From Paragonimus westermani (lineage: Eukaryota; Platyhelminthes; Trematoda; Plagiorchiida; Troglotrematidae), in the NCBI GenBank assembly GCA_008508345.1, contig QNGE01002428.1, positions 51,115 through 115,114 of the forward strand: DNA of 64,000 nt, given 5' to 3'. The notes below the pieces were generated by a model that was not told the origin of the DNA, ran no database searches, and worked only from the letters and a program-made list of their open reading frames with translations. Position numbers and translations under genes: made by a program. Of this stretch, positions 9,695 through 24,700 are shown piece by piece. How positions within the stretch are numbered: position 1 is the stretch's first letter; each line of letters opens with the position of its first letter.

Positions 9695-12600
9695 ACGCTG
9701 GGAAATTTTCACGAGAAATCTCACTATTACTAGCATCGGCTTCGGCACATTGTCTTACCTGCTCTCCAGGCCAATCTGTGCAATCACGATTACGATAGTG
9801 GTGACCACAACGTGAACTTTCCTTTATCTTTATTTTTCAGGCAGGTGTCGTTTTTTCGTCACGTTCTCCATACGTTGCGTTGTACAACTATTATTTCATA
9901 AGGATCAATGTTTTACATCAGTTAATATTCCATGTTAATCGAATGATTATGTTAGGTGCCTTCCCCTTTGACTTTCATTCTCGTCCAATCATGTTCATCA
10001 AGTATTATGATAATTGACAAAATCACACATTTGTTTACCACACCATTCTAGTCACTTTGGGCATATCCAAGTCAGCACATATGTCGCAATGCACAGGAGT
10101 AACAAATAGACCTAAACAAGTCTCACCATCTGTTTTACTCACCGAAGACCACTGGGCCAATTACTGGCTAGCACCGTCAAGTAGTTGCATGGAAAATTTA
10201 TTTCCTTCCATTGTTGTTAACTGCGCGATCTCACTTAAAGACGTTACCAACATGGATCTGAGGATGCAGTTTTAAACATTCAACAAACCGATGATAGACC
10301 TCACGCTGGTTTCACAAGCAACACAAAGAAATTCTACTGACTGTCTGGAAAGTGATGTGGACGACTGCAGGGCTCTCGCAGCCTCCGCATTCTAGTTAAG
10401 TACTTTAGTTGGAATGAGGACACTTGAGAACCGTATTCGAAAACCGATCATTAGTATGACAATCAAAGCCTTAGTAGTTAAGTCATCGATTGTAGTTAAC
10501 AGTTTCATTTCGAGGTAATCCAGCAACCTGATCACTACTCACGAGCGAACACGGCTAAGTGTTTGCATATGATAATGTGAGACAGCTGGTGCACTGATCA
10601 CCATGGTTGCTTCAAGAAAGCGTTTTTGCACTCCTAGTCCCGATAGTTGCTAGGATATACACTACCAGCGTGCTCTAACAAAGGCAAAACTCAGGTCAGA
10701 TGCTTTTTTGAAGAGGGCTAATCGACAGATTTACAGGAATGCGAAACCTGAGATCAACTATCAGTGATTTTCAAGCCATATCAACTGATACTCCCGCTAC
10801 TTACAAACAAGCGGTCGAAATTCTTGATTAATATTCGTCAGTTACTCATTATTCAATTCATTTTAACAAATAGGACTGTAATTTCCCAGGTGCACACAGT
10901 TTCATTCTGGTGGTTGGTTTGCAGGAGTTGACCAGATGACATTGCTCTCTCAGGTCGTCTAACAGATGCACTCTTTCTGGTATAAATAGGACATAACTGT
11001 GAGTTCTGATAACTTACTCGTGATGAGGAGAAACATAACTTCAAACTCTTGTCCTTAGGGCAATACTTCCTGATAAAAACGACCGTTTTTGGTTCAATCC
11101 TTTGCCGTACAGTAGATGTGTGTTTAGATTAGTCAGTCGGGTTCTGTATAGGCAGTTATTTTATCATGTCTATTCTGTTGTTTAAAAAGCTTTGCGTATC
11201 CCTCCTTATTTTAAGCTATGAAGTGTTGTACAATGTGTGTACATGTGAGCATGTAATGTGTACGACCGTGTAACATAATACACACATTCTCAGGTCTACG
11301 GTTTCATCAAACCTATCATGAGGCACTGAATGTCTAGATATCTCTCCATTATCTGTTGTCTTGGCTTTCCAGTTTAAACTCATATACGAGGACTTACACC
11401 TTCTTTCACCTGTCTGATATTTCCGTTGAACAAACTCGGTTGAAATCGATTGAAATATATCATTTATTTCACATATCCATTGTTTTGTCAACATACAGGA
11501 GAAGATTAAAACGGCCTCGCAGAACATTCATGCTGAGTGTGTTGGAAACAATCCAGAAATGATGCACGCAGATTCAAAAGTTTGCTAACGATGGAAGACT
11601 TAATTTTTATCAGTTGTTTCAAAGTTTCTGGATCGGATGTGGAACGATGTGCTGAACCTCTCACAGTCGGTGAACAGTGTGGTTTCAATGTATATACGTG
11701 AAGTTCTGCCCTGAATCGCAAATGTTGGAAATGGCATTGTTGGGGATATTCCAACCCCCCAAAAATTGTCCACTTAACCGGTAATGAACATTCACCACTT
11801 TTGTCAATTCGAAATCCTCTAATGCACCATCATTTTTTTTATTTCTGGCGCCGATTTACATACTTGACGCTAATTCGCCTGTTATTCATCCGGTCGCTTG
11901 ACTAGCTATGAATACGCAAGAGCTGCATTTTTGTAATTTGTCTTCGGACTGAGACAGTAAAAGCTCTCTTCCTGGGGATCGGTCTTTTTCTCTTCATAGT
12001 CAGTTCGGAGATCGGTTCTTCGGGTAAACAATATCACTGCGTCGTAGGAATCGTTCCAGCTCAGTTGCGTCCGCCCGGTTGTTCCGCGTTATAACAGGCA
12101 TGAAAACCCATTGACAGATGTCCGATATCGGAATAAATATTGAATTGCCAGGTACGAATCAAGACAGCTCTACAGCTAAATGTGTCTACTCCGGGTGGTC
12201 ACTCTGTACGGTTAGCGTCAGTTTTGGCAGCAAACTGCCCTTGATGACAGCAGCCATTCGTGATGACCAACATAAATAAAAATAGGCACTTGAAAATGAG
12301 TAGACTCAAATATTTCTGACGTCTTCATGGAGGTTACTTTGATGATTTCGATCACGACCAACCGTGGAAAGTTACATGCCCCAAGGAGGCTTGTGTAGGA
12401 CAAGGCGAATTTGAGGCTGAGTGCCAAATTAATAGACCCTGTCAAGCTTGCCTGGTCCACTGCAAATGAGAAGGTTGTCGCTTGATTTAGGAGCCTTGTG
12501 AACCACCGGTATTTCAAGGCGATTTTGCCTAGAACGGCAATCTTGGTGATTGCCGATAATTTTGAAGACCCAATGGGTGGAGCACTTTAGGTTGGCTCCA

Positions 12601-15600
12601 GAACCAAGGTACGAGGTGCTGACGGATGTGTTTTCCATCAGTTTGTCTACAATGATGGCAGGTAAAGTTCGCCCGGGATGTGTTTCCAGTCGGATGGATG
12701 CCGTTCTACTGTTAGGTTGCACAGGCATTATGTGATCAATGATGGTCGTGATAATGATGAAAAAAGAAGTTGTAACACATAGTTGGAAGAACATTGGTAG
12801 GCGCCAAAGCAACTCATGGTAGAAGATATGACGTTAATAAGGGTAAAATCCCACTAGAAGGAAAAAGAGAACTGTTGCAGTTGCATGAGTGAAGATTAGA
12901 AGCAGGAGGACCTCGTATGCCTTTTTTGTTTCTTCACTTCACTAAGGCCAGCAGTGATAAGACTGCTTGGTACAGATGTGATACAAGAGTGGTATGAAGT
13001 GAACGAAGTGAAAACAAATGCTCGAATGATACGACTGCAACATCTCCACCGGTTGGGCGAGCAAAGGGGAACTTATTGAACCATTCTCCATAGCGGGCGG
13101 AAGAGTTGGCATGTGTAGCATACGAACAGAAGCTTCCAGTAAATGTGTCGTGCATATCACTTAAACAAGAAGCCGGATTGCTATTAAAGCTAATCCCTTG
13201 AAAACTACTAGTATTTTTATTGACTAGAAATAAGACATTGTTTGCACAGACCACGGGCCCTTTCGTCGGTCTGGTTGTACGAGAGTCCATTCTTATCAAG
13301 GGCCATAAAACGGAACAAGTTTTCCGATTATTTTTAAACTTGCAAGACTGTTAGCAAATATTGATCAGCCCTGTGGACGTTATAACAAGCTTGAAGATGA
13401 CATCCCTTTAACAAGGAAAAGTTCAGACCGCATCGGACTGTTCACCTCGGAGAGGATTTCAGAAGACAGAGCGCGATGTGTTGCAGAATAACATGAATAT
13501 AGAAGCCAACACTTCTAGTAGTGGTGAAATGTGTTGTTTGGATGCTTCCGTTCCACAATGATTTTTTTACGTTGGTGCGAGATGACGCGTAGTATATTGG
13601 TTTCATTCAGGTGGATGGAGGATATTTCTGACGTGCTACAGCAGCCAAATTTATTTGCGGTTAGGTGTTGATGAAGCCCGAAGGTCGAGAGAGTACAACC
13701 ATGGCATTTAAAGTAGAACGACAGTAAGTTAAACGCACACTGTTTGGTTTGTCATGAGAACTGGGTTATCAAACAGTGTAAGGAGCCAGCATTTTGATTT
13801 TTAATATTTCACGGAAGTAGTTTGAATTATATTTTGAGGCTCTATTGATGCTGACACATGGATTAGGTTTGGGTATACGTATGCTCCAATTTAACTCTTG
13901 AGGTCAATACTGGTTTTTCCAGGCAGTAATATGAGACAGGCAGATTAGGACCCATGTATTACAAAATTTTGGTAGGTTTGGTTGACTCAGCGTCTAGGGT
14001 CACACGACTGCTCAGAAAATTCCTGAGTAGTCCGAATTACTACGACTGATCTGTAAAGAGAAACTACTTATCGAACATATGTGGATTGACCACAAACCGT
14101 TAGGGAATAATAAATCGACAGAGGAAACAGGACGTAGTTCAACAAGATAGGTTTTCATTTTACGAGAGTACACAGTCACAAATGAACATATGTCTGGAGA
14201 ACAAACTTCTCCCAGTTTGAGATTTGGGCATGCACAGGAACAGGTTTGAACGCACAGTCGTGGACTCCAGAGGGTAACAGATATATCACAGAAAGGATCA
14301 ACGATCTGAAATAGATGACTCCATAAAAAACTAAGACTAACTATTATATTCACCATGAAAATGGCCTCAAACAATTTATGCTGGATCCACCTGAATCCCA
14401 AGTATTTCGAAAAGACTCCGATGACAGCTAATGTGACGTGCCACTAGGTGATACACTGGGATCATGGGCGGTGGATTGTTCCACGTGCTGGCATGCTAAA
14501 ATCGCCAGCTGTGGACAGAAGTTAATCATAAAACTTTATACAATACAGTTAACTAAAACTTAATGAATTAACCAATCCGGAGGTTACGGAAGATAGAAAC
14601 GTATATGACTACTTATAACGTCCATTGGGGAGTACTCTCTTTATTCCCATGCGATGGACATAAAGGTACTAATTGTTTTCGTCCGCGTACTTTTAGATAG
14701 CTCGACGTTCTGTTTAGTATCGTGACCCTGGAATCATTTAAAAATGAAGTCCACTTGCAATTTTAACCTCTTGTGCGGTAGGTTTTATTGCCAGAAGTTG
14801 AAGATGCTTTAAAACGAAGTAGTAAGAAAACCGGCTGACAAGTTTTGGAACAGTCTGGGTCTGACTCCTAGCCACTGGCGGTAAAAATGCTTCGTTTGAA
14901 TGACAGCCGTGCTTTGGTTCCAGAAGGAATTGAAAAAAGTGGGAGGGGGAAATGGGGGACATAAGATAGGTCGACGCCTATTCTGAGTCACACAATACGA
15001 AAACAACCGAAATATGAGAAATTTTCCAGTCCATGAAACAACTGTGGTTCACTTACAGGCTTAAAGACCACGAAAGGTGAAGCATATATTGGAGGGCGAT
15101 TTCGAGGCACAGTTATCCGCTGAGTGGAATAATTGACATACCAGATGCAAAAGATGCAACAACTGTGTAGAACCCAGTATGGAAAGATCATATACGTAGA
15201 AGGGTGTGCACCACGGAAGAAAGAAAATGCACAAACATACAACAAGAATGTTCGAAGAAGTCTCTCAGTCATCGGTCATCAGGTAGGCTCACGAAAGTGA
15301 TTTTAGGTTATCCCGCTTATTCAAAACACGACGTCAGACAGAAATTCCAGGAGAGCATAAAAAATTGGGACAGCTTGTAAGTAGCACCTAATATGCCTAC
15401 ATTACTATCTCATTACATGTAGTCAGACGATCGCTTCAACCAGACCTCTGTTATTGTTCCTCAACACAGCAAAACTCGAGTCCAGCGCTTTCTATCGAAA
15501 GAGTTTGACCCAACTTTTATCTGAATGCCTAAATTGTTATCAACTCCCAACGGTATTCAGATTCCACCAGTTGAAATCAAAAACCAATCTTCGGTAAAGA

Positions 15601-18600
15601 GCTTCTCAGAATATAGCCATCGTGCAATATTTTTCATCGTGCTCCTGATTAAGTTGATTAAGGCCCATCCGATGAAAGGAATCAATCCGAGAAACCTAAA
15701 GTAAGGTTCTCAGTTCTACACTTGTTTAACCAGAAGTCAGCTAGCACTGGGAGGCTGTTAGTGATCTAGTTCTATACTTTTTATATCATCAGCACTTAAC
15801 ACACAGTTTAACATTATTAACAAATGTTGCTCAATTAAATTTAATGTACACTGGCAATCCTTTAAGTTAAACCATATAAACATTAAGCTTGGTGGCGATG
15901 TTGATAAAATCGTGTAGACAATTACACATATTCATTCAGTAACTTAACAAGTGTAAGCACCACCAATGCGATCTAAAAGCAGAGTAACTCAAACTTAATG
16001 ATTATTTTCCACACTGGTCGGCTGAATACGTAAGCTGCAATCAAATGTGGGTGGACGTATACTCCATGAAGGTTCATATTAGTTACTTCGAATTTGAAGG
16101 CGAAACGTATGTATTGTGTTGTTGCTGTTAAACGTATGTTTATCTGAAGTTCAACGGTCTGGCGTATTATAATTCATTCCAGCGCACACATATACAATTT
16201 CAGTGATGTAAATGAAGGCATTTCTCCACGCCAGCATGTTCGTGGTCACCGTGAACATGGTAATAAACCACCCAGTAGTTCAGTAACATAGAATGTTTTT
16301 GTGCGCGCCTATAGCAGAAAGTCACAACACAAGAGTGACTTATGTTAACCATGTCTTTCTTTTGGGCTAATTTTGACATCGCTGACTTTAAAAAATTCAA
16401 AATAAATTATTTTGGAGAAAGCTTTACATGCGTTTTCCTACCTGATATTCGTGTATGCTGTCGTTCGTCTTTCGTTGTGAAGTCAGTAGAGATTTGCCAT
16501 TATCGTAACAGAATCTTTCATTTATTTACCCATTAATCAATTACTGTTATCTGTGTAGAATAAATTATTTGAAATTCTAATGAGTCTCACCCGGTCGGAA
16601 TAATCTGACTGCATTTGAAATTTGTAAAGAATGGCAAGGAACATTAATTCTGCGTCATCCTAAATCTCAGACTTGTCACAGTGTTTATCAAACAAACTTG
16701 GCCACCCCTTACTTCACTTCTACCTTACTGAGAGACACATCTAACTGGAAACAGTCAGTTGAGAAGTGTACGTCAATTTATTCAGTTGCATGCTCATTTG
16801 CCCATAGACCAGTTACACCAGCAAACTGCCATCAACTTTTTTAACACAATTAGTGGGAATCACTTCTCTCTACCGGTCTCCTGGCAGGTTTTGGGTTTCC
16901 CATTATGACACGTTTCCATAGGTTTGCACTAATATCACAAGAGAGGCTAACGGTATAATTATAAAGTGATTTAAACAGACTCCCGAACTATAACTTGATA
17001 AGTAGTAAAAATGTAAATACGGATGAATAATAACAACTTCTGTCATCGTGAAACGTTGTTCAGTAAAGGTTTTCGGTATTAATTACTAACAGCAAAGCAT
17101 CTTTAAATTTGAAGACTGGTTTAGTTGATTGAAAAATTCAAAATACATGAGGACAAACAGTGGACGTGATATAGAAACAATTCTTTTAGCCGTCGAATTT
17201 GAGAGCAAGATATCCGATTACTTCGTTTTCGGACTAACATCAGCATGGTTTGTTGGACCGCTAGTAAAATAATTCCTCCAGTCAATTATGGGGACTTAAC
17301 CACACCATCAAACACTTCGAACATAGTATATTTAACCTCAGTTACCTTCACATTATCACATGCTCCATAGTTTGTTAGGTTATTCTGCCTGCTGTTCATT
17401 TAGATCACAATATGTTTAAACTGCCTTTCAGGCATGAAGGTGTGTGAGCATTTAGGGTTTTCGGAGAATAGAACATTGATCAATCCGTTGGCGTTATACC
17501 TTAGACGTTTGACGTTCCAGCTTCATTTCAGAGTCGTATGTTTAAAGAATCTTCCTACTGCAGCCTACCAGATGAAGCTAGGCCAGCCTACAATACATCA
17601 TCTCGACAAATAAGCAAAATTATTGCTCCGTAAGAAAAACGCAAATTTTACGCAGAACGCTTTCTAACGTGATCAAAACAAAATCGTTTAATACAAGCCA
17701 CAAACGTTTCCTCGACCAAATGCTCGCTTGCCTTCCTCGGATTTTCTGATTTCTTCTCTGATAGGCTGAAATGAAACAGCCGTTTGTGGTTGGCCCAGAA
17801 AGAGCAATGGCCATGATGGGTGTTTGCTTGCTTGTGGTTTGGTCACAAGTCTTTCAGAAATAGAAGTGCGACAGTTAATAAAAGTAGTTCGTTCACTCCT
17901 CAGCAAATAGGACAATTGTAACCCCATAACCTGGTGCGTAGGTTTTCAGTACTTAATCAGTGATAGTAAGCTCGACGTTCAGTCGCCTGTGGTGCGGATC
18001 AAACCTAATAAGGTTTAAAAAGTTGCCCACACCTTCGCAGGAAATAATTGGGACCAACTGTTTGCTGAGTATTTTCTATTTTTGTGTGTTTTAAAGGTAG
18101 TTGCTGATGTCGATGAAACCAATGGTGAACAAGACACTTAGCCGCCAAATTACACAAGCGTCCAATGATCTAATAATTTTCACTGATCACACTGGTACTT
18201 TCAAAAGCCGTCATCAAGAAACAGATCAGTCATAAGTATAGAAAGTTTTTAGTGCATGGAGGCTAGTGCTTCCTCAAGAACACTGTTGTTCAAGAATGAG
18301 TTCCCACTCATTTGAGAGTCTGTCTGATTTTACACACGTAATGCAAATTAGCCACACACCAACTAAACAGTGCACTTGAGTTTGTGGAGCTATGTTGAAA
18401 ATAAATTCTCAAACTTACAACCATTAAATATTTTAGAGTCAAAGGTGCTTGATTGATTGGTTAACTATGACATAAAATCATGTCAGCCAATATCGTTTGT
18501 ACCATCTTTACACTCCCAGAGTGTTACTGATGAGTAGTTGCAGATTTGGTTTATTTTCAAGTTGAACACCACTCATTTGATTGCAGCTTCCGCATTCACG

Positions 18601-21540
18601 TGGAATATGCAGCCAAGCTGTTTTGAAAACAAGCACTAGACTCGGGTTTCGCTTTCATTAGAGCTCAGAGTTATGCTGACCGAATGATTCAAAGTTATAA
18701 CCCACAGAACGCATAGTTTGATTACATACGATTGGTTTCCTTCCTTTCGACAAACGCCGCATATCCTCATGATGTTCCTCATAGACTTTATCTTACTCTT
18801 TCAGGGATACTCATCCACCAAGACTCCAGATCAAAGTTGAATGTAGATAGTAAAGAACATTGCCCACGCATTTGCCCAAAAGGCAGAAAAATGATTTCAA
18901 AGCAAAAGATACTCTATTCTTACGGAAGTTCTTGCAGCAGTACAGGCAAACTCACGATTCCATATGCTTCTTGTATGAGTTTCGTAGCTGCCTTTAGGAA
19001 AGGGTGAAACTAAGTCGTACACGCCTGACCACTTTGCTTTGTGACCCGTTCATTTCGACAAGTGTTTTATGAATTGTGGCAGATACACTCAAAATCCCAC
19101 TTCGTTCTCTCAGTCCGCCCCACGCCACGCCCTAATCTATCCCGAACTATTCAAATTCCTTTGCAAAGTAGCTCACTGTCAGATTAATCTAGTGGACAAC
19201 TCTCAACTCGGACTTCGGCTTGTGTGTAATTTGATAGTGAAAGCTGAGTTAATCCATAGTGTCACAACCATATAAAAGTATGTATTAACGACACAGTGAA
19301 TAAACAACTTGTTTCAAACTACTTAGCTAACTTCTCTAAGGTCCACAAGTGAGTATTACATGTTTTAGTTCTAGCATCATGCTTCTTGGTAGTCAGTGAA
19401 ACGTCTATTGTGGTAAGAAGATCAAAAGATCACTCGATGTCTCACGGACTTGAGATCTTGGAATTCCAATTGTGTGTTGATCCATATACTATCTATTCTC
19501 CCTCATGGCTGCAAACATCTTCAGATGTAACTGCTGATAACTTCAGAGTTGTTGAAGGGCACAGATCAAGGTAGTTGTCACCGGTTTATACAAAGACCTG
19601 TTTATTTTGCGTAGAATAAAAATTGGTCAGTAAAAGTAAACAAAAAGGTCTGTAGTTGCAGGTTAACGTGAAAAAACTATAGAAATGGAAATAATCTTTG
19701 TCTGTCAGCTTGGCTTTCGTATTGCACACGCAAATCAGCATGTGAAACATAACTGGTGACTTGCAGAGTCCATAAGAGAACAAATGTAGCCTTGATATAA
19801 GAAAATGATTCGGATAGAAATGTGAAATATAGACTCAATCCCGTGTTTCGGATGTACGCGTAGTCATTTATTTGATAAGGAGTGGTACTTCTGTTAAAAA
19901 TAACTATATTCAATCACCGAAAGAGTGATATATGGGAGTAAGAATTTAATGGATTACCCCCATTTTCTCCTAATAGGTTAGACTTCATGAACCGCCGATA
20001 CTGATGAGTGCTGCCCCGTATCGGAGCGAGCGGACAGCCTGAACATTATTAACGAGCAAGTGTGGTGCAGCTTTCAGGTATATTTTGACTATGCCTTGCA
20101 TGGGGTCACTGTGACAGTGATCACGGCCGTCTCCTCAGAACAACATGACCGGAACCAAAGTGCCAGTCATGGCAGCGATATGCACCGCTGATATGCTGTA
20201 ACAATAGCGAATCTCGAATCTGTGGGTCTTACTGAAAAGAGATCGGTTAAAATGTGTATATCAGGGTCGTTTGTGGGCAACGTTCCGTTCACATCCACGA
20301 CACTTCAACACCACTGGAAGACGTGCCTGAGTGCAACTGTGTTGCGCCTTTACACGAAATTGATATAAGCGTGCGAAATCCACTATCATTCTTATCTGAG
20401 GTTATGTGCATGCGATATTCCGCTCATCCTATTCTAGAAAATGCACTACGAGCACCTCGGGGGATGTGGCTTATGCAGCGTGTGACAACATTCCTTGACT
20501 TGCGACACCAGTTATATCCATGTGTATGTTGCACTTTTCAATTAGACGCCTCTTTTTGAGATCGTAATTCAGGTGGTTAATTATATTAGATAAGGTTTCA
20601 AACAGGTCAGCGGTAGAATTATGGAATAGCGTCATATAGCTAGTGTATTGGTTAAGATAACCACGGTTCAAAAAATGTCAGTTGAGACTGGTTCCGGTCA
20701 CAGTGGTTGGAGGAACGGAAGCTGCTCAACACCCTCTAGAACAGACATTCATTTTGCTCATTGCAAGTGGTCCTTATTGAGAGGAGGTCACGTTGTGCAG
20801 AGAGAATGTAGAAAACTGTGTTCAAACTGAACAACACTCCAAGCTCACCTTCCCCACCCCCATGGAGTTTTCATGTTTAGTCGAGCACGAATGTACCTTC
20901 TGTGTGTTTATGAGACCAGATATTCTAACCATAGTACGTAAATCTACTGTTCAAATAATTTCAGAGAAAAGTATCGACATACCTCTATAAGTAGTCATCA
21001 GTGCTCAGCATTAAAGAAAGCATTTACCCCACCAGTGAGTTATACGAGTGGTCTGACAATTCAGCTCGAGATGCTCGCCTGCCAACTTTTGTTCAAACTA
21101 CTGCATAACTAGTCTCTATCTCCCTGTTGTCTGTGGAGGATGCTGTTGTAACAACGCTGACTAGTGACCTGAAGCAGACTGGGTCCATTGTGGGTAGTAG
21201 GGTGTGAACATGTCACCAGCCAGTTATGTTAATCGGTCCACTACAAACAAGTCTTACGGGTGGCTAAATGAGAGCTTGACTGGTAAAAATGTTCGCCGGT
21301 TCCAATATCGTCCAAAATTGTTCTCCTTTCCTAGTAGTTTTAATAGCTTAGGAACAAACTTCGTAGTGTTCATATCTGAAAAGTGTTTACGCTAGTGGCT
21401 GTAGTATGTGTGAGGTTGTAAAATGAAGTTATCTTTGTCCATCAAGATCAGCAGGTCGTCAAAATACCTTACCATTTAAAAACCGTGCTAGCATAATCAT
21501 TGTAGCTGGCTGCAGTTTTGTTGCGCTAAAGATGGTGAGC
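9695..21540. other. long stretch with no recognised gene
   Basis: The larger open frames here are 12218-12517 and 12429-12812 (-), 12934-13299 (-), 14012-14401 (-), 14988-15272 (-) and 20254-20559 (+). I recognise no domain in any of them. The two overlapping minus frames at 12.2-12.8 kb together span about 600 bp and could be one decayed coding unit with a frameshift, but its identity is unknown. No arrays, RNA genes or clear repeat pairs were seen. Confidence 0.45.
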
Positions 21541-21562
21541 AAAACACTTAAAGAGATACGCC

Positions 21563-21700
21563 TTAGCTTGGAGTTAAAGGCACTCAAGTACCAACCACAC
21601 AGTTGTGGGTCCGATCCCCGTTGTAACGATTGCTTCTGCCTGCGTTTAGACAGCCTAGTAGTTTCTAGTTCGCCTTTGGGCTCATATATCGTAAGATGGC
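21563..21700 (+). repeat. tRNA-like repeat (possible SINE)
   Basis: An A-box-like TTAGCTTGGAG at 21563-21573 lies 33 bp before a B-box-like GGGTCCGATCC at 21607-21617, which is normal internal Pol III promoter spacing. It does not share the family S signature. A single copy was seen, so this may be chance. Confidence 0.35.
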
Positions 21701-21704
21701 GAGT

Positions 21705-24700
21705 ACCTTTTCATTGTTTACCTAGAAAATTAATATGTTAATTCACATTAGTGACGATTTTCTTTCTTCATAACTCAGACTCATCAGCTGAACCTTCAAC
21801 TGGTATGTTAACCAAAGCTACAGTAGCACCGTCCCATCGGAAAACCCTACACTCCGACCATATAGACAACAGCTTTTTGCATAACTGACTTCTTATGAAT
21901 CCCATAGGAATCTGGGAACGATATAGACAACATCCTGAAATTCCGCCACTTTGTAACATGTGTTCACCTTACGCAAATATCCCGTTCTGGAAAACCCTGT
22001 GCATGAACGACTTTCCCCCACGGTGTTTTATGCATTGTTTTTGGAATTTAAAATAGCACTAATTGATGTCGGTTTATGATCAGTGGAAACTTCTTAGACT
22101 AAATAAACCATGAAGAGTTAGCTCAAATAAATACAGATCAATAAACTGGTGCAATTCGTAGCATGAATGCTCATTAAGTACGTGGAGACCTTGCGAAGAC
22201 CCTCATCATTTTACAGTGAAATCTACCTCTAACTAGATTTTGTGAATTATAAAAATGTATGGTTACTTTGTCCAAGCAACGATCCTCATCCGCATTGCTA
22301 TCAAAATGAGTGTATTTAACTCTATACTTTCAGTTCACAAATGACATACAAACAGTGTGATTTAACATGAAAGTATCCAAGGGTTAGAAATTTTCTGAGT
22401 CAGCTGATGCACATGGAATTGTGAAGGAAACCATTTTTGGTGTTCTCCATCTGTTCCATTTACCATATTGCATACTGGCCCGTGAAATTTTTGCTTCTGA
22501 TGCTTGAACATCCATTTCGGAGAATTAATCCTACTGTCGTTGACATTTACCTAGTTTTGCATCTTATAAACCGGTCGTTCAAATTTTCTTTTGATATTCG
22601 TACACTCTGCACTTGCATCCTACTTTGTTGATACGACAGAAGTTCACACTGTCATAATAAGGATGTTTGCTGCAGGGCGGAACTAATGTACGATGATGAA
22701 CAAACACGGGTAGGAATATGCGTAACCTTGTTCGGTTGGAACAATTTTGTCATGATGAGTATATGGATCTTGCTGTTGCTCCGTCACCTCTTTGCACTCA
22801 GCAACTTAGTTCCTAGCGTCAGTCACTTTAACGAAGTCTTTCAAATATTTGTGGTACCTGAGCTCACAGATTTTCACGACTCAACAAAGTTTACGTCTTA
22901 GCCCCGGACGGTTAGATGTTTTGGATGTCTTACGCAACTAAAAAATAACGAACACTCCAATCAGTATGAAACTACGTTGAAAAAACGAATTGTGGGATGA
23001 TATGAACAAACATGACAAGTGCACTTTGGAATAATGCAGAATTCTTCAAGAAATTATCACGTGCTGTTAGAGTACAGCCCTGAAGCACAACCTACTGATT
23101 CAAGTTAAGAGGACTTTCATTTCCCATTGATAACCGGATTGCAGCCCACACACAGACTAAATCGCCACTAACTTACACACTGGAAATTCTAAGACCACTA
23201 TAAAAGTCATGTTCTAGCATCGTCAAAGAGTAATTCTATCCATGCATTCCCGGAGGTAAATCATGAAACTTCAAATCAGATAACTCCGTTTCACTGTGAA
23301 TATCTTTGCATTGCTCTATATAGGTTTGCTTTTTCACTGCTCACTTGAAGAACAGTCTCCGTGCGATAAGGGTTGTTGTAAGAAACCCATATATGCCTCT
23401 GAAATTCAGTAACGACATAAACTGACCCCCAAGGAGACACGCTGCAAGCCTGTGATAATGGACGAATACAATATTCACATGTATCCACAACCACTGCTTT
23501 CTACGTGACCTTCCGTAGATTCATAACACCCGAACACGTTAATAATGTTGTCTTCGACAAACCCAAAGTTTGAAGTATTGTGGGTCTGCCTTCTATCCTC
23601 AAACTGCCACATTTTTGGTACCCGTCAGGCATCGTACTGCGTGCGATGTAATTCTTCTAGGCCAGTTGACAACGTAGGTTTATAGACAGGCCGTATTAGT
23701 GGTGGCAAACAAACAAATCGTAAGCATTAAAAAATGAGTATATCAGCAGCTGCGTGTATGTGAACGTTAAACCACTCGGAAAGGTCTTCTACTTTTCAAA
23801 GGAATCTGAACTATACTGACCAAACGATTGACAGTCACCGACCCATTTATAATCAACCGTGTTCCAGGGAATAGAAGATTAACTGCGGTATAATGTATTA
23901 CGTTTAAAACGGAGCGAATAAGCATTAGTAAGGCAAGTTTATCGTTCAGTTAGTAGAATACTTGTGTTAGGGTGGGAAATGGCACACTGACACACTGGAC
24001 AGACAGGCAGCAGTCCTAACACCAAAGAGGAAACGTATTCTTCGAGAAAGCATGTAACCGAACGTAAAAGTCCATATCGGAATGTAGAATGTGTTTAACG
24101 GAAACACGTGGGTCCAATTATCCGTTTCTTACTACTGTACAGACGACCATTCTGGAATCAGATGGCAGGTACACAATGTGGTAAACTCTTGATCATGAAC
24201 TGTGGTTGCACAACTTGGATCCTCGGACGTAGACTACCATTTGACTGAATTAAATCCAACACTCTGATAAGTTAGCAGTCAAACCTTGAACAATTCTAAA
24301 ACATGCAATTTTCAGTCGTGGAAAGTTTTCGCGAAAATCATCGTCAAATATGATTTGAGCGACTGTCCGGGAGGAATACCTACTTTTTCGGACAACACCT
24401 GATTAGCTCGGGCGGTCCACATTGTACAAATTTTATACTGACTGTTTTGACCAGCCCCAGAATGTGGTACCTGCTTAAGTAACGGGAATGCAAATGAGTA
24501 TCTTCAGTGAAAATGCTTCACTCTCAAAAGTGGTCCGTCTGTTGTATGTTTACAGATTTTCATTTTATAAAGACACGCAAATTATGTTCGCCAATTATCT
24601 GCTCTTAAAGCTCCTCTTTGATCCCGATTGTCCGCATACGAGAAAACCCTCAGCTTATCAGCCGGATTATCCCCATTCCCAACGCGATCTCTCGCAAACG

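Noticed and set aside
12218..12517. Ty3 RT/RNase H linker homology in the minus frame
   Set aside because: Only a vague resemblance to the segment before the DAS motif. No conserved motif of the family is present.
19995..20035. CTGATGAG followed by a GC-rich stretch as another hammerhead
   Set aside because: No GAAA and no closing stem I at the right distance.
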